From Glutamicibacter arilaitensis Re117 (GTDB lineage: Bacteria; Actinomycetota; Actinomycetes; Actinomycetales; Micrococcaceae): a stretch of 64,000 nucleotides of DNA. This document shows positions 27,747-36,958 of this stretch, in pieces. Each line of letters begins with the position of its first letter. Positions within the stretch are counted from its first letter, which is position 1. The translations under genes were made by a program, and so were the position numbers. The notes below the pieces were generated by a model. The model searched no databases. It saw only the letters and a program-made list of their open reading frames with translations, and was not told the DNA's origin. The DNA lies in NCBI RefSeq assembly GCF_000197735.1, contig NC_014550.1:2604001-2668000 (forward strand), read 5' to 3'.

Positions 27747-27846
27747 AGCCTGAGGTGGCCGTTCGTCTTTTTGCAGGCTAATAAGTCCAAGATAGTCACC
27801 GGAGCACCCGTAAGGGAATGCTTCGGTGACTTCTCAGGCTAAGCCT
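27747..27846 (-). promoter_or_regulatory. Nested inverted repeats in the rpsK-rpoA leader (candidate RNA regulatory element)
   Basis: On the minus strand, AGCCTGAG (27840-27833) pairs perfectly with CTCAGGCT (27754-27747). Inside, a 12-bp hairpin (27795-27806 with 27819-27830, one G-U) is capped by CCC-gtaa-GGG. A second copy of AGCCTG (27779-27774) competes for the same 3' arm, and AGGCT at 27846-27842 competes for the 5' copies. The result is a set of mutually exclusive pairings, as in attenuators. No T-run follows, so any control would act on translation or RNA processing. Identity unknown. Confidence 0.55.
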
Positions 27847-27856
27847 AGCGAATCAA

Positions 27857-28258
27857 TTAGACGCGGCGACGCTTCGATGGGCGGCAACCGTTGTGTGCGC
27901 TTGGGGAAACATCCGAGATGGATCCAACCTCAAGGCCAGCAGCCTGCAGCGAACGGATCGCGGTTTCGCGTCCCGAGCCTGGGCCCTTGACGAAAACGTC
28001 AACCTTGCGCATGCCGTGCTCCTGAGCGCGCTTTGCAGCGGACTCAGCAGCCATCTGGGCAGCGTATGGGGTCGACTTGCGCGAACCCTTCATGCCTACC
28101 TCGCCGGCCGAAGCCCACGAGATAACAGCGCCAGTCGGATCGGTGATCGATACGATGGTGTTGTTGAAGGTGCTCTTGATATGCGCCTGTCCAAGCGCGA
28201 TATTCTTTTTGTCCTTGCGACGCGGCTTACGTACCGCTCCACGAGTCTTTGGGGGCAT
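27857..28258 (-). CDS. rpsK: 30S ribosomal protein S11
   Basis: S11 forms part of the platform that faces the m[26 protein letters not shown] and the tail [11 protein letters not shown] are diagnostic. Normal length, 133 aa. It follows rpsM by 43 bp. Confidence 0.99.
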   Translation of the reverse strand: MPPKTRGAVRKPRRKDKKNIALGQAHIKSTFNNTIVSITDPTGAVISWASAGEVGMKGSRKSTPYAAQMAAESAAKRAQEHGMRKVDVFVKGPGSGRETAIRSLQAAGLEVGSISDVSPSAHNGCRPSKRRRV

Positions 28259-28301
28259 TTCTTCTCCTACGAAAAAAGTATTTGAACTAGATCGCTAAGA
28301 T

Positions 28302-28676
28302 TTAGCGAGTCTTCTTCTTACCGGCGACGGTACGCTTCGGGCCCTTGCGGGTACGTGCGTTGGTCTTGGTGCGCTGACCGCGGACCGGAAGGCCCTTACG
28401 GTGACGAATACCTTCGTAGGATCCGATCTCTACCTTGCGGCGAATGTCAGCCTGAACCTCGCGGCGCAGGTCACCTTCAACCTTGTAGGTGCCTTCGACG
28501 AAGTCGCGCAGCTGCACGAGCTGTTCGTCGGTGAGATCCTTCACGCGGATGTCCGGGCTGATGCCGGTCGCAGCGATGGTCTCTTCTGCACGGGTCTTGC
28601 CCACGCCGTAGATGTAAGTCAGCGCGATGATTACGCGCTTCTCGCGTGGAATGTCCACGCCTGCTAAACGAGCCAA
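28302..28676 (-). CDS. rpsM: 30S ribosomal protein S13
   Basis: S13 contacts the P-site tRNA and the 50S subunit. The family N-terminus [13 protein letters not shown] follows directly on TTG 28676, which has AAAGGTAG 6 nt upstream, so this is the start (124 aa). The five-codon extension to 28691 includes that ribosome site itself. The C-terminus has the expected [10 protein letters not shown]. Confidence 0.98.
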   Translation of the reverse strand: MARLAGVDIPREKRVIIALTYIYGVGKTRAEETIAATGISPDIRVKDLTDEQLVQLRDFVEGTYKVEGDLRREVQADIRRKVEIGSYEGIRHRKGLPVRGQRTKTNARTRKGPKRTVAGKKKTR

Positions 28677-28695
28677 GTGGCTACCTTTCAACGAA

Positions 28696-28776
28696 CGGAG
28701 GTCTGGAGCAGCATCTTCCGTGATTTCTCACGGCCCCGGCCTCCGAATCCGGGGGTGAACCAGGACTTGCGTCCTG
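28696..28776 (-). promoter_or_regulatory. Stem-loops in the rpmJ-rpsM intergenic region
   Basis: CGGAGG (28696-28701) pairs with CCTCCG (28740-28745) around an inner stem CCGTGA/TCACGG (28718-28723 with 28728-28733). A separate stem CAGGAC-ttgc-GTCCTG lies at 28761-28776. The outer stem sits just upstream of the rpsM ribosome site and could influence its access. Terminator function is unlikely because there is no T-run. Confidence 0.5.
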
Positions 28777-28824
28777 ACTGATACTGCCTAATTGACTACG
28801 CGTGGGAATCCCGTAAAAACGGAA

Positions 28825-28938
28825 TTAGCCCTGACGCTGCTTGTGGCGTGGATTTTCGCAGATCACCATGACCACGCCGTTACGACGGATCACCTTGCAC
28901 TTGTCGCAGATCGGCTTCACGCTAGGGTTAACCTTCAA
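28825..28938 (-). CDS. rpmJ: 50S ribosomal protein L36
   Basis: This 37-codon gene encodes [18 protein letters not shown] and ends H-K-Q-R-Q-G. The zinc ribbon C-x2-C-x12-C-x4-H (Cys11, Cys14, Cys27, His32) is intact, so this is the zinc-binding form. Start is TTG 28938, with AAAGGAC 6 nt upstream. It lies between infA and rpsM, the standard place. Confidence 0.97.
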   Translation of the reverse strand: MKVNPSVKPICDKCKVIRRNGVVMVICENPRHKQRQG

Positions 28939-29065
28939 GGCTTTGTCCTTTTGCGGTTGCAGTTAAATGTGGAGCAGTAAAAGAGCTTTGTCCAAGAACA
29001 TTCATCCAGCGGCCATCGCACTAAACCGTGCTTTGCCCGCTGGGAAAGTCTTTGAGACTGCAGAT

Positions 29066-29287
29066 TTACTTGTAGCGGTAAACGATACGACCTCGGTTGA
29101 GATCGTATGGGCTCATTTCAACCTGCACTCGGTCCTCTGGGAGAATTCGAATGTAGTGCTGACGCATCTTACCCGAGATAGTGGCGAGCACTACGTGTCC
29201 ATTCGGCAGCTCCACGCGGAACATCGCGTTCGGCAGTGCCTCTGAAACGGTGCCCTCTACCTGGATGACGCCTTCCTTCTTGCCCAT
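29066..29287 (-). CDS. infA: Translation initiation factor IF-1
   Basis: IF-1 is a single OB-fold protein that binds the ribosomal A site at initiation. The 73-aa sequence has [17 protein letters not shown] and ends G-R-I-V-Y-R-Y-K. A short hairpin lies just upstream of its ribosome site. Confidence 0.98.
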   Translation of the reverse strand: MGKKEGVIQVEGTVSEALPNAMFRVELPNGHVVLATISGKMRQHYIRILPEDRVQVEMSPYDLNRGRIVYRYK

Positions 29288-29305
29288 TTTCCCCGCTAAC
29301 TTTTT

Positions 29306-29327
29306 TTGTTGGTAATTTCACCAACAA
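29306..29327 (-). promoter_or_regulatory. Hairpin in the infA 5' leader
   Basis: TTGTTGGT pairs with ACCAACAA around a 6-nt loop (29306-29313 with 29320-29327). On the minus strand the stem is followed by a run of A and then the GGGG ribosome site, so it lies about 18 nt before the start codon. The rest of the 29328-29459 gap shows no feature. Confidence 0.4.
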
Positions 29328-29459
29328 GTAATTGGTTCTGGTCCATGATCCCTGTACCGAAAACTTAGGAGTTTTAGGCGCAATTAAATCAGGAACCAAC
29401 AAACAACGATACGGCATTAGTCCGCACATCGCCAATCGTTCATTGACATTTAAAATGTT

Positions 29460-29497
29460 AGATCCAGCACGCCACCGCTTGGTGGCCTGCTGGATCT
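29460..29497 (-). terminator. Terminator of map
   Basis: AGATCCAGCA-c-GCCACC pairs with GGTGGC-c-TGCTGGATCT, closing on GCTT. It lies 20 bp past the map stop and is followed on the minus strand by an A/T-rich tail. Confidence 0.75.
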
Positions 29498-29516
29498 AAG
29501 GATTTCCAATTGGCTC

Positions 29517-30350
29517 CTAGCCCTGGATTGGGGATGGAGTGACGCCGAAAGGCGCTAGTCCGGCCGCTCCCCCATCATGGGCAGTCAATACCCAGATACC
29601 GCCCATGTGCACTGCAACGGTGTGCTCCCACTGCGAAGCGTTGGACTTGTCATTGGTGACTACGGTCCAGTCGTCTTCCAGCACGGAGGTCTCGATACCG
29701 CCACGAACCAGCATTGGCTCGATTGCCAGGCACATGCCCGGCTTCACTCGCGGACCGCGGTGGCCGGAGTTGTAGTTCAGCACATCCGGGGCCATGTGCA
29801 TCTGCGAGCCGATGCCGTGGCCGCAATAGTCTTCGAGGATTCCCAGTTCAGCACCTGGCTGGCTGGTCACGAATTCATCGACGGCCTGGCCGATCTGGCC
29901 GATGAAGCGGGCATTAGCCAGGGCGGCGATGCCGGCCCACATTGCCTGCTCGGTGATATCGCTCAGGCGCTGGTCGGCGGGATCGATGTTCTCCCCCACC
30001 AGTACGGTGCGTGCCGAGTCCGAGTGCCATCCGTCGATGATGGCACCGCCATCGATCTTCAGCACGTCCCCGTCCTTGAGCACGTAGTCCGATGGGAAGC
30101 CGTGGACTACTTCGTGGTTCACCGAGGCGCAGATGTTCGCCGGGAAACCGTGGTAACCAAGGAAGTTGCTGGTGGCGTTGTGGCGTTCGAGCACCTTGCC
30201 GAAGGCCTGGTTGAGCTCTTCGGTTCGCACACCCGGACGAGCCATGGCCACTGCCTCATCCAGAGCTTCAGCCAGCACCAATCCGGCCCGGCGCATCTTC
30301 AGGATCTCGGAGTTGGACTTGTACTCGATTTTCGGCTGTCCTAAAGCCAA
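29517..30350 (-). CDS. map: Type I methionine aminopeptidase
   Basis: MAP removes the initiator Met from nascent proteins. The five metal ligands can be seen: two Asp in L-K-I-D-G-G-A-I-I-D-G-W-H-S-D-S-A, His in D-Y-C-G-H-G-I-G, Glu in L-A-I-E-P-M and Glu in S-Q-W-E-H-T-V-A-V. Length 277 aa is normal for the actinobacterial form without a long N-terminal SH3-binding extension. Start is TTG 30350, with AGGGGAA upstream. It is separated from adk by a terminator. Confidence 0.97.
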   Translation of the reverse strand: MALGQPKIEYKSNSEILKMRRAGLVLAEALDEAVAMARPGVRTEELNQAFGKVLERHNATSNFLGYHGFPANICASVNHEVVHGFPSDYVLKDGDVLKIDGGAIIDGWHSDSARTVLVGENIDPADQRLSDITEQAMWAGIAALANARFIGQIGQAVDEFVTSQPGAELGILEDYCGHGIGSQMHMAPDVLNYNSGHRGPRVKPGMCLAIEPMLVRGGIETSVLEDDWTVVTNDKSNASQWEHTVAVHMGGIWVLTAHDGGAAGLAPFGVTPSPIQG

Positions 30351-30422
30351 TGTGATTCCCCTGCCTCAAAGTGTGATGTCCTTGCCTGCCGCAGTTGCCC
30401 ACCGGCGCAAGGTCCATCAATG

Positions 30423-30479
30423 TAAAAAGTGCGCAGGGACCGGGCTGCAACATCCATTGTTGCCGCACGGTCCCTGCGC
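30423..30479 (-). terminator. Rho-independent terminator of secY-adk
   Basis: GCGCAGGGACCG (30431-30442) pairs with CGGTCCCTGCGC (30468-30479), with a second inner stem. On the minus strand it is followed by TTTTT (30427-30423). Confidence 0.85.
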
Positions 30480-30496
30480 GATGTAGAACTCGGTGC

Positions 30497-31069
30497 TTAG
30501 GCGTTGAGGTTCAACGCTGCAAGAACACGTTCGGTGACTTCATCGATTGCGCCCAGGCCGTTGACCTTGCGCACGATGCCACGTTCCTCGTAGCGCTCTA
30601 CGACGACGCGGGTCTCTTCGTTGTACAGGCTCAGGCGGTGGCGGATGACCTCTTCGGTGTCATCTGCGCGGCCTTCGATCTCTGCACGCTTCAGGAGGCG
30701 AGCTACCAGCTCGTCGTCATCGGCGGTCAGCTGCAGCACAGCGTCCAGGGCGATGCCCTTGTTGGCCAGCATGGCATCCAGTGCGTCAACCTGTGCGCTG
30801 GTGCGTGGGTAGCCGTCGAGCAGGAAGCCGGTTGCGACGTCGTCCTGGTTCAACCGGTCTTCGACCATGTTGTTGGTGACCGAGTCAGGTACAAAGTCTC
30901 CATTGTCAATGTACTTGCTGGCTTCGATACCCAGCGGGGTGCCGCCCTTGACGTTGGCACGGAAGATATCACCGGTCGAGATGGCAACAATGTCCAAGCG
31001 CTCGGAGATCTTTACGGCCTGGGTGCCTTTGCCGGCACCGGGTGGTCCAATAATTAGCAGTCGACTCAT
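30497..31069 (-). CDS. adk: Adenylate kinase
   Basis: Adk interconverts ATP + AMP and 2 ADP. The P-loop G-P-P-G-A-G-K-G-T is at residues 8-16, with D-G-Y-P-R-T in the middle. At 190 aa it is the short form without a zinc LID insertion, typical of actinobacteria. The start overlaps the secY stop by 4 bp (ATGA). Confidence 0.98.
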   Translation of the reverse strand: MSRLLIIGPPGAGKGTQAVKISERLDIVAISTGDIFRANVKGGTPLGIEASKYIDNGDFVPDSVTNNMVEDRLNQDDVATGFLLDGYPRTSAQVDALDAMLANKGIALDAVLQLTADDDELVARLLKRAEIEGRADDTEEVIRHRLSLYNEETRVVVERYEERGIVRKVNGLGAIDEVTERVLAALNLNA

Positions 31070-32370
31070 CGCAGAAGCCCTTCATAGTTCCGTTGCTGCA
31101 TTTGAGCATTGATTTGCTTGACGGTTTCCAAACCCACACCAACCATAATCAAGATCGATGTACCGCCAAATGGGAAGCTTTGATCAGCGTTGAACAACAC
31201 GAAAGCAATCAGTGGAATCAACGCCACGAACGCCAAGTACAAGGCGCCCGGGAAAGTAATACGGGAAATCACGTACTGCAGGTAGTCAGCGGTCGGACGA
31301 CCAGCGCGAATACCAGGAATGAAGCCACCGTACTTCTTCATGTTGTCCGCGACCTCTTCAGGATTGAAGGTAATCGCAACATAGAAGTAGGTGAAGCCGA
31401 TGATCAGCAGCGTGTAAACCAGCATGTACCACGGCGAGGAGGTCGCCGAGTGCTCCTGGAGCCACATCGCCCACTGAGGCAATGTGCCATCATCATTCTG
31501 GTTGAACTGCACAATCATCTGCGGCAGCGCCAAAATGGAACTGGCGAAGATCACTGGGATCACATTCGCCATATTCAGCTTCAACGGAATGTAGGTGGAA
31601 GTACCGCCAACGGTACGACGGCCAACGGTGCGCTTGGCATACTGCACCGGCACACGACGCTGGGACTGCTCAACGAAGACCACCAAGGCCACAATCAGCA
31701 AGCCCACCAGCAGCACGCCGATGAAGGTCATGACACCCTGAGCCTGGAAAATCGCACCCATCGAGGATGGGAAGCCCGAAGCAATCGAGATGAAGATCAG
31801 GATGGACATGCCGTTGCCGATACCGCGCTCGGTGATCAGCTCACCCATCCACATGATCAGGCCCGTGCCTGCAGTCAAGGTGATGATCATCAGCATGATC
31901 ACGATCAGCGAGTCATCCGGGACCAGCGAAAGAGTACAGCTTGGGAACAGGCTGCCAGTACGCGCGAGAGTCACCAAGGTGGTTCCCTGCAGCAGCGCCA
32001 GCGCGATGGTCAGATAACGCGTGTACTGCGTCAGCTTGGCCTGGCCGGCCTGGCCTTCCTTGTGCAAGGTCTCGAAGTGCGGGATCACCACGCGCAGCAA
32101 CTGGACGATAATTGCCGCAGTAATGTACGGCATGATTCCCATTGCGAAAACTGAGACCTGCAGCAGGGCGCCGCCACTGAACAGGTTTACGAACGAATAA
32201 AGTCCACCGGTGGTTTCACCCATTGCCAGACACTGCTGAACGTTGCTGTAATCAATGCCCGGAGCGGGAATGAATACACCGACACGATAGATCGCAATGA
32301 TCCCAAGCGTGAACAGCAACTTGTTGCGCAGATCAGGCGTCCGAAAAACTCGGGCTATGGCGCTGAACAA
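31066..32370 (-). CDS. secY: Protein translocase subunit SecY
   Basis: SecY is the channel of the Sec translocon. The 434-aa protein has ten hydrophobic helices, including the plug-region sequence after helix 1 and the conserved cytoplasmic loop R-R-x-P-V-Q-Y-A. Start is TTG 32370, with AGGAGGA 4 nt upstream. A terminator separates it from rplO, so secY-adk has its own promoter somewhere in 32371-32560, where I found no convincing pair of boxes. Confidence 0.98.
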   Translation of the reverse strand: MFSAIARVFRTPDLRNKLLFTLGIIAIYRVGVFIPAPGIDYSNVQQCLAMGETTGGLYSFVNLFSGGALLQVSVFAMGIMPYITAAIIVQLLRVVIPHFETLHKEGQAGQAKLTQYTRYLTIALALLQGTTLVTLARTGSLFPSCTLSLVPDDSLIVIMLMIITLTAGTGLIMWMGELITERGIGNGMSILIFISIASGFPSSMGAIFQAQGVMTFIGVLLVGLLIVALVVFVEQSQRRVPVQYAKRTVGRRTVGGTSTYIPLKLNMANVIPVIFASSILALPQMIVQFNQNDDGTLPQWAMWLQEHSATSSPWYMLVYTLLIIGFTYFYVAITFNPEEVADNMKKYGGFIPGIRAGRPTADYLQYVISRITFPGALYLAFVALIPLIAFVLFNADQSFPFGGTSILIMVGVGLETVKQINAQMQQRNYEGLLR

Positions 32371-32555
32371 GCGTCCTCCTGAAGTATGTGCTTGAACCTG
32401 AGGAAGAGAATCTTCCCAGACCTAACGATTCTAGCGGTCTGTGAGCCAATCCTGCCAAATGCGCCACACGAAATAAGCACAAATATTTGCAGAATTGAAA
32501 CTAAACCTACTAACCATCCAAGCATTTATAAGAAATCTTAGAATGTTTCGCTGTT

Positions 32556-32602
32556 AGAAAAGAAAAGCCCCGGTTCGCGTTGATTGCTCAACGCGAACCG
32601 GG
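32556..32602 (-). terminator. Rho-independent terminator of the spc operon
   Basis: CCCGGTTCGCGTTG (32569-32582) pairs with CAACGCGAACCGGG (32589-32602), followed on the minus strand by GCTTTTCTTTTC. Confidence 0.88.
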
Positions 32603-32626
32603 ACCATTCAAAGGCTATACCCCGTA

Positions 32627-33079
32627 TTAGAGGGTGTTTGCCGAGCCGCCAGCAGCAGCGATCTTCTCGGAAGCGGAAGTCGAGAAGGCATCAACCTTCA
32701 CGTCAACCTTAACCGTGATATCGCCGGTACCCAGGACCTTGACAGGCTGGTTCTTGCGAACGGCGCCCTTGGCAACCAGTGCCTCGACGGTGACTTCGCC
32801 ACCCTCTGGGAACAATTCCGAGATCTTGTCCAGGTTTACAACCTGGAACTCGACGCGGAATGGGTTCTTGAAGCCGCGCAGCTTTGGCAGACGCATGTGC
32901 AGCGGAAGCTGACCACCTGCGAAGCCTGCCTTCACCTGGTAACGAGCCTTGGTACCCTTGGTACCGCGACCTGCAGTCTTACCCTTGGATGCTTCACCGC
33001 GACCGACACGAGTCTTCGCAGTCTTCGCACCCTCAGCTGGGCGCAGGTGGTGAATCTTAAGTGCTTTTTCTTCAGCCAT
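32627..33079 (-). CDS. rplO: 50S ribosomal protein L15
   Basis: L15 starts with [11 protein letters not shown] and contains the family's [17 protein letters not shown] and F-E-G-G-like [14 protein letters not shown]. It is the last gene of the spc operon, 2 bp after rpmD. Confidence 0.98.
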   Translation of the reverse strand: MAEEKALKIHHLRPAEGAKTAKTRVGRGEASKGKTAGRGTKGTKARYQVKAGFAGGQLPLHMRLPKLRGFKNPFRVEFQVVNLDKISELFPEGGEVTVEALVAKGAVRKNQPVKVLGTGDITVKVDVKVDAFSTSASEKIAAAGGSANTL

Positions 33080-33081
33080 CT

Positions 33082-33288
33082 CTACTTCGCCTCCTCAACC
33101 TTCAGCAGGTGTGGGACCTTGTTGACCATGCCAACAGTCACAGGATCGGCGGTGCGCACAACGGTGTGACCGATGCGCTTCAGACCCAGCGAGCGAACTA
33201 CGTCGCGCTGAACCTGGCTACCACCAATGATGGACTTGACCTGGGTGATTGCCAGCTTGGCATCGCTTGGAACAATGTTCTTAGCCAT
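33082..33288 (-). CDS. rpmD: 50S ribosomal protein L30
   Basis: A 68-aa L30 with [11 protein letters not shown] and [11 protein letters not shown]. It lies between rpsE and rplO, as is standard. Confidence 0.98.
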   Translation of the reverse strand: MAKNIVPSDAKLAITQVKSIIGGSQVQRDVVRSLGLKRIGHTVVRTADPVTVGMVNKVPHLLKVEEAK

Positions 33289-33291
33289 TGA

Positions 33292-34002
33292 TTAAGCACC
33301 TGCCTTCTGGGACTGGATGTGACGCAGCATTGCTGCTGGAGCAACCTCGTCCAGCGGAAGACCGCGGCGAGCTGCAACAGCTGCAGGCTCTTCCAGAGCC
33401 TTCAGTGCAGCAATGGTGCCCTGAACGATGTTGATCTGGTTCTGCGAACCCATCGACTTCGACAGGATGTCGTGGATGCCTGCGCACTCCAACACGGCGC
33501 GCACTGGACCGCCGGCGATAACACCGGTACCAGGAGCTGCTGGACGGAGCAAGACAACGCCAGCGGCGGCCTCACCCTTGACCAGGTGTGGAATGGTGGT
33601 GCCTACGCGTGGAACGCGGAAGAAGGACTTCTTAGCCTCTTCAACGCCCTTGGCGATAGCAGCAGGAACTTCCTTGGCCTTACCGTAGCCAACGCCGACC
33701 ATACCGTTGCCGTCACCAACAACGACAAGTGCGGTGAAGCTGAAGCGACGACCACCCTTGACGACCTTGGAGACGCGGTTGATTGCTACAACGCGCTCAA
33801 GGAACTTGTCCTTGTCTTCGTTGCGGCTATCCTTCTGGTCACGACCACGACCGCGGCCTTCGCCACGTCCACGGCCTTCACCACGACCGCGGCCTTCGCC
33901 GCGACGGGATCCTGCGTTCTCGGTAGCGGGAGCCGATGCAGTCTCGACTGCTTCAGTAGCTTCAGACACCTGAGTTTCCTTCTTGTTAGTTGCTTCGCTC
34001 AC
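33292..34002 (-). CDS. rpsE: 30S ribosomal protein S5 with Arg-Gly repeat extension
   Basis: S5 shapes the mRNA entry and decoding fidelity. The conserved core starts near residue 65 ([23 protein letters not shown]). Before it lie about 60 extra residues: an acidic Ala/Glu/Thr part and three GEGRGR repeats encoded by an 18-bp tandem repeat (33846-33899). Such low-complexity tails occur in related actinobacteria. GTG 34002 overlaps the rplR stop by 4 bp. Confidence 0.98.
   Translation of the reverse strand: MSEATNKKETQVSEATEAVETASAPATENAGSRRGEGRGRGEGRGRGEGRGRGRDQKDSRNEDKDKFLERVVAINRVSKVVKGGRRFSFTALVVVGDGNGMVGVGYGKAKEVPAAIAKGVEEAKKSFFRVPRVGTTIPHLVKGEAAAGVVLLRPAAPGTGVIAGGPVRAVLECAGIHDILSKSMGSQNQINIVQGTIAALKALEEPAAVAARRGLPLDEVAPAAMLRHIQSQKAGA
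33846..33899. repeat. 18-bp tandem repeat (3 units) inside rpsE
   Basis: Three in-frame 18-bp units (33846-33863, 33864-33881, 33882-33899) encode GEGRGR each. Units 1 and 3 are identical; unit 2 differs at three bases. Confidence 0.85.
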
Positions 34003-34370
34003 AGTGCCAGCCCACCTTCACGTGCGCCCTCAGCAACAGCAGCCACGCGACCGTGGTACTTGTTGCCGCCGCGGTCGAAGACAACTGCTTCGATGCCAGC
34101 AGCCTTGGCGCGCTCTGCAACGAGCTGGCCAATCTGCTTGGACTTTGCGGTCTTGTCGGCATCGCTTGCGCGAAGATCTGCTTCCATGGTCGAAGCGCTG
34201 GCCAGGGTGATACCCTGCGAGTCGTCTACGATCTGTACGAAGATGTGACGAGCCGAGCGGTTGACAACCAGGCGTGGACGAACGGAGGTACCAACGATGT
34301 GCTTGCGCAAACGCTGATGACGACGACCGCGCTGAGCGGACTTGCTCTTGCCCTTGATTCCGATAGCCAT
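33999..34370 (-). CDS. rplR: 50S ribosomal protein L18
   Basis: L18 binds 5S r[29 protein letters not shown] and [10 protein letters not shown] are family motifs. Normal length, 123 aa. Confidence 0.98.
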   Translation of the reverse strand: MAIGIKGKSKSAQRGRRHQRLRKHIVGTSVRPRLVVNRSARHIFVQIVDDSQGITLASASTMEADLRASDADKTAKSKQIGQLVAERAKAAGIEAVVFDRGGNKYHGRVAAVAEGAREGGLAL

Positions 34371-34372
34371 GA

Positions 34373-34909
34373 TTACTTACCAGCCTTTCCGACCTTGCGG
34401 CGGATGATCTCGCCAGCGTAGCGAATGCCCTTGCCCTTGTAAGGCTCGGTCTTGCGCAGCTTGCGGATGTTAGCGGCAACTTCACCGACGTGCTGCTTAT
34501 CGATACCAGCAACGGTGATCTTGTTGTTGCCCTCGACCGAGAAGGTGATGCCGTCAACGGCAGCAACCTTCACTGGGTGCGAGTAGCCCAGAGCAAGCTC
34601 CAGCTCGGCACCCTTAGCCTGTACGCGGTAACCGGTACCGTGGATTTCGAGCTTCTTCTCGTAACCCTCGGTCACACCGATGATCATGTTGTTGATCAGG
34701 GTGCGGGTCAGACCGTGCAGCGAACGAGCCTCGCGGGAGTCGTTCGGGCGGCTGACGGTAACAGTGTTCTCGTCCTTGGCAACGGTGATAGGAGCCTTGA
34801 CGGTGACCGAAAGTTCACCCTTAGGACCCTTGGCGGCGACCAGTTGGCCGTCGACATTCAACTCAACGTTGGCAGGTACGGAAATCGGAAGACGTCCAAT
34901 ACGTGACAT
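34373..34909 (-). CDS. rplF: 50S ribosomal protein L6
   Basis: L6 starts M-S-R-I-G-R-L-P-I and ends in the signature [12 protein letters not shown]. Two homologous halves make up its 178 aa. Confidence 0.98.
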   Translation of the reverse strand: MSRIGRLPISVPANVELNVDGQLVAAKGPKGELSVTVKAPITVAKDENTVTVSRPNDSREARSLHGLTRTLINNMIIGVTEGYEKKLEIHGTGYRVQAKGAELELALGYSHPVKVAAVDGITFSVEGNNKITVAGIDKQHVGEVAANIRKLRKTEPYKGKGIRYAGEIIRRKVGKAGK

Positions 34910-34929
34910 TGTATGTTTCCCCTTTCCCG

Positions 34930-35328
34930 TTACCAGACGTAGGCGAGGACTTCCCCACCCACGCCCTTCTTTGCAGCCTGACGGTCAGTAAGCAGACCGG
35001 AGGAGGTGGACAGGATAGCGATACCAAGACCACCGAGCACGTGAGGCAAGTTGGTGGACTTTGCGTATACGCGAAGACCTGGCTTGGAGATACGGCGTAC
35101 GCCAGCGATCGAACGCTCGCGCGATGGGCCGTACTTCAAAGTGATAGTCAGAGTCTTGCCGACTTCAGCTGCAACTTCCTCGAACGAGGCAATGTAGCCC
35201 TGTTCCTTCAGGATGTTAGCAATGCGTACTTTAAGCTTGCTCGACGGCATCGACACAGTGTCGTGGTATGCCGAGTTAGCGTTACGCAGACGAGTCAGCA
35301 TATCTGCGACTGGATCTGTCATAGACAT
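34930..35328 (-). CDS. rpsH: 30S ribosomal protein S8
   Basis: S8 starts [15 protein letters not shown] after a possible two-residue extension (ATG 35328 or 35322) and ends G-G-E-V-L-A-Y-V-W. The 57-bp gap to rplE has no room for rpsN, often located here in other bacteria. Confidence 0.98.
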   Translation of the reverse strand: MSMTDPVADMLTRLRNANSAYHDTVSMPSSKLKVRIANILKEQGYIASFEEVAAEVGKTLTITLKYGPSRERSIAGVRRISKPGLRVYAKSTNLPHVLGGLGIAILSTSSGLLTDRQAAKKGVGGEVLAYVW

Positions 35329-35385
35329 GTGGGCTTCAGCCCTTCCTCGTTACGGTTTCCTTAGCGGACCTGTAACGTAGTGAGA

Positions 35386-35955
35386 TTAGTTGGTGGTCTT
35401 GAATGGGAAGCCCAGAGCCTTAAGCAAGGCACGGCCTTCGTCATCAGTCTTGGCAGTGGTTACGACAGTGATGTCCATACCACGTACGCGGTCAACCTTG
35501 TCCACATCGATTTCATGGAACATCGACTGTTCGGTCAGACCGAAAGTGTAGTTGCCATTGCCATCGAACTGGCGATCGCTCAAGCCGCGGAAGTCGCGGA
35601 TACGAGGCAGTGCCAGGGTGATCAGGCGGTCAACGAATTCCCACATGCGATCGTTACGCAAGGTGGTGTGGGTACCAATTGGCATGCCTTCGCGCAGCTT
35701 GAACTGTGCGATCGACTTGCGAGCCTTGGTGACCACTGGCTTCTGACCGGTAATTGCGGTCAGATCGCGTACGGCGCCTTCAATGAGCTTCGAGTCCTTG
35801 GCTGCTTCGCCAACACCCATGTTCACGACAACCTTGGTCAGGGATGGTACCTGCATTGGGTTGGCGTAGTTGAACTGCTCCTGCAAAGCAGGGCGGATGT
35901 CAGCTGCGTACTTAGCCTTCAGACGTGGCTGGATCTTGGTGGCTGCTTCAGTCAT
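35386..35955 (-). CDS. rplE: 50S ribosomal protein L5
   Basis: L5 binds 5S rRNA and the P-site t[23 protein letters not shown] is diagnostic. Its start overlaps the rplX stop (TAATG). 189 aa, normal. Confidence 0.98.
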   Translation of the reverse strand: MTEAATKIQPRLKAKYAADIRPALQEQFNYANPMQVPSLTKVVVNMGVGEAAKDSKLIEGAVRDLTAITGQKPVVTKARKSIAQFKLREGMPIGTHTTLRNDRMWEFVDRLITLALPRIRDFRGLSDRQFDGNGNYTFGLTEQSMFHEIDVDKVDRVRGMDITVVTTAKTDDEGRALLKALGFPFKTTN

Positions 35956-36299
35956 TACAGATCCTTTCCGGAAGCCTTGGCGTAACGAACGCGTACAGTC
36001 TTGGACACGCCGTTCTTTTCTACGGTTTCCTCGCGGAAGCCGACGCGGGTTGGCTTCTTGGTCTCTGGGTCAACCACTGCAACGTTGGAAACGTGCACTG
36101 GAGCCTCGACAACCTCGATGCCGCCGGTGGTCGAACCGGATTCGGTCTGACCTGCCTTGGTGTGCTTGGTGACGCGGTTAACGCCTTCAACGAGCACGCG
36201 GTTGGACTCGGTAATGACCTTCAGGACCTTGCCCTGCAAGCCACGTTCCTTGCCAGCGATGACCTGAACCAGGTCACCCTTCTTGATCTTTGCGCCCAT
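35955..36299 (-). CDS. rplX: 50S ribosomal protein L24
   Basis: The KOW motif [21 protein letters not shown] is at residues 4-24. This assembly initiator is 114 aa, 2 bp after rplN. Confidence 0.98.
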   Translation of the reverse strand: MGAKIKKGDLVQVIAGKERGLQGKVLKVITESNRVLVEGVNRVTKHTKAGQTESGSTTGGIEVVEAPVHVSNVAVVDPETKKPTRVGFREETVEKNGVSKTVRVRYAKASGKDL

Positions 36300-36301
36300 G
36301 G

Positions 36302-36673
36302 TTACAGCACCTCCGGAGCCAGCGAAACGATCTTCATGAACTTCTTGTCACGAAGCTCGCGGCCCACTGGGCCGAAAATACGAGTACCACGAGGATCCGC
36401 AGCGTCACCCTTGAGGATAACTGCAGCGTTCTCATCGAACTTGATGTAGGAACCGTCTGCACGACGGATTTCCTTCTTGGTGCGAACGACGACTGCCTTT
36501 ACGACGTCGCCCTTCTTCACGTTGCCGCCAGGAATTGCATCCTTGACGGTAGCGACAATGGTGTCGCCAATGCTTGCGTAGCGACGCTTCGAGCCACCGA
36601 GAACACGAATGGTAAGGATTTCCTTAGCACCGGTGTTATCGGCAACCTTAAGTCGCGACTCCTGCTGAATCAC
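36302..36673 (-). CDS. rplN: 50S ribosomal protein L14
   Basis: L14 starts [16 protein letters not shown] and contains the [13 protein letters not shown] motif. GTG 36673 has AGGAGT upstream. It is the first gene of the separate spc operon; the normally adjacent rpsQ is 3.4 kb away. Confidence 0.98.
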   Translation of the reverse strand: MIQQESRLKVADNTGAKEILTIRVLGGSKRRYASIGDTIVATVKDAIPGGNVKKGDVVKAVVVRTKKEIRRADGSYIKFDENAAVILKGDAADPRGTRIFGPVGRELRDKKFMKIVSLAPEVL

Positions 36674-36736
36674 TTCTTACTCCTGTCGTCTCGCTGGTTC
36701 TCATAAATGAGCCTTGCGGAACGGATATGGTCTCCA

Positions 36737-36840
36737 CGATACGTATCGCTTACCCCCACTGGCGCGGGCGCACCGAATGCTGATCCCAAATGCCGGCAGG
36801 GCCGAGGCGTAAAATATCGAGGCTGTACTTGCGCGGCCAA
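36737..36840 (-). promoter_or_regulatory. Probable spc operon promoter and a palindrome in its leader
   Basis: On the minus strand TTGGCC (36840-36835) and TATTTT (36816-36811) are spaced 18 bp apart. A perfect palindrome CGATACGTATCG (36737-36748) lies in the transcribed leader, 64 bp before the rplN start. Both assignments are by eye. Confidence 0.35.
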
Positions 36841-36958
36841 ATCGGATTTGGACCGCACTGCATTATGTCGAAGGTGGATAGTCCCCGGGCATGATGCGCA
36901 CAGATTCTTAAGTCTAGCCTAGAGTGGCGCGAATCCGAAATGGTGTGGTAGGAGAAAA

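Noticed and set aside
33846..33899. 18-bp repeats as a small CRISPR or regulatory array
   Set aside because: The units are contiguous without spacers, in frame, and encode the S5 Arg-Gly tail.
36707..36922. A 71-codon Cys-containing frame in the rplN upstream region
   Set aside because: It has no ribosome site, overlaps the probable spc promoter, and its composition is unlike neighbouring genes.
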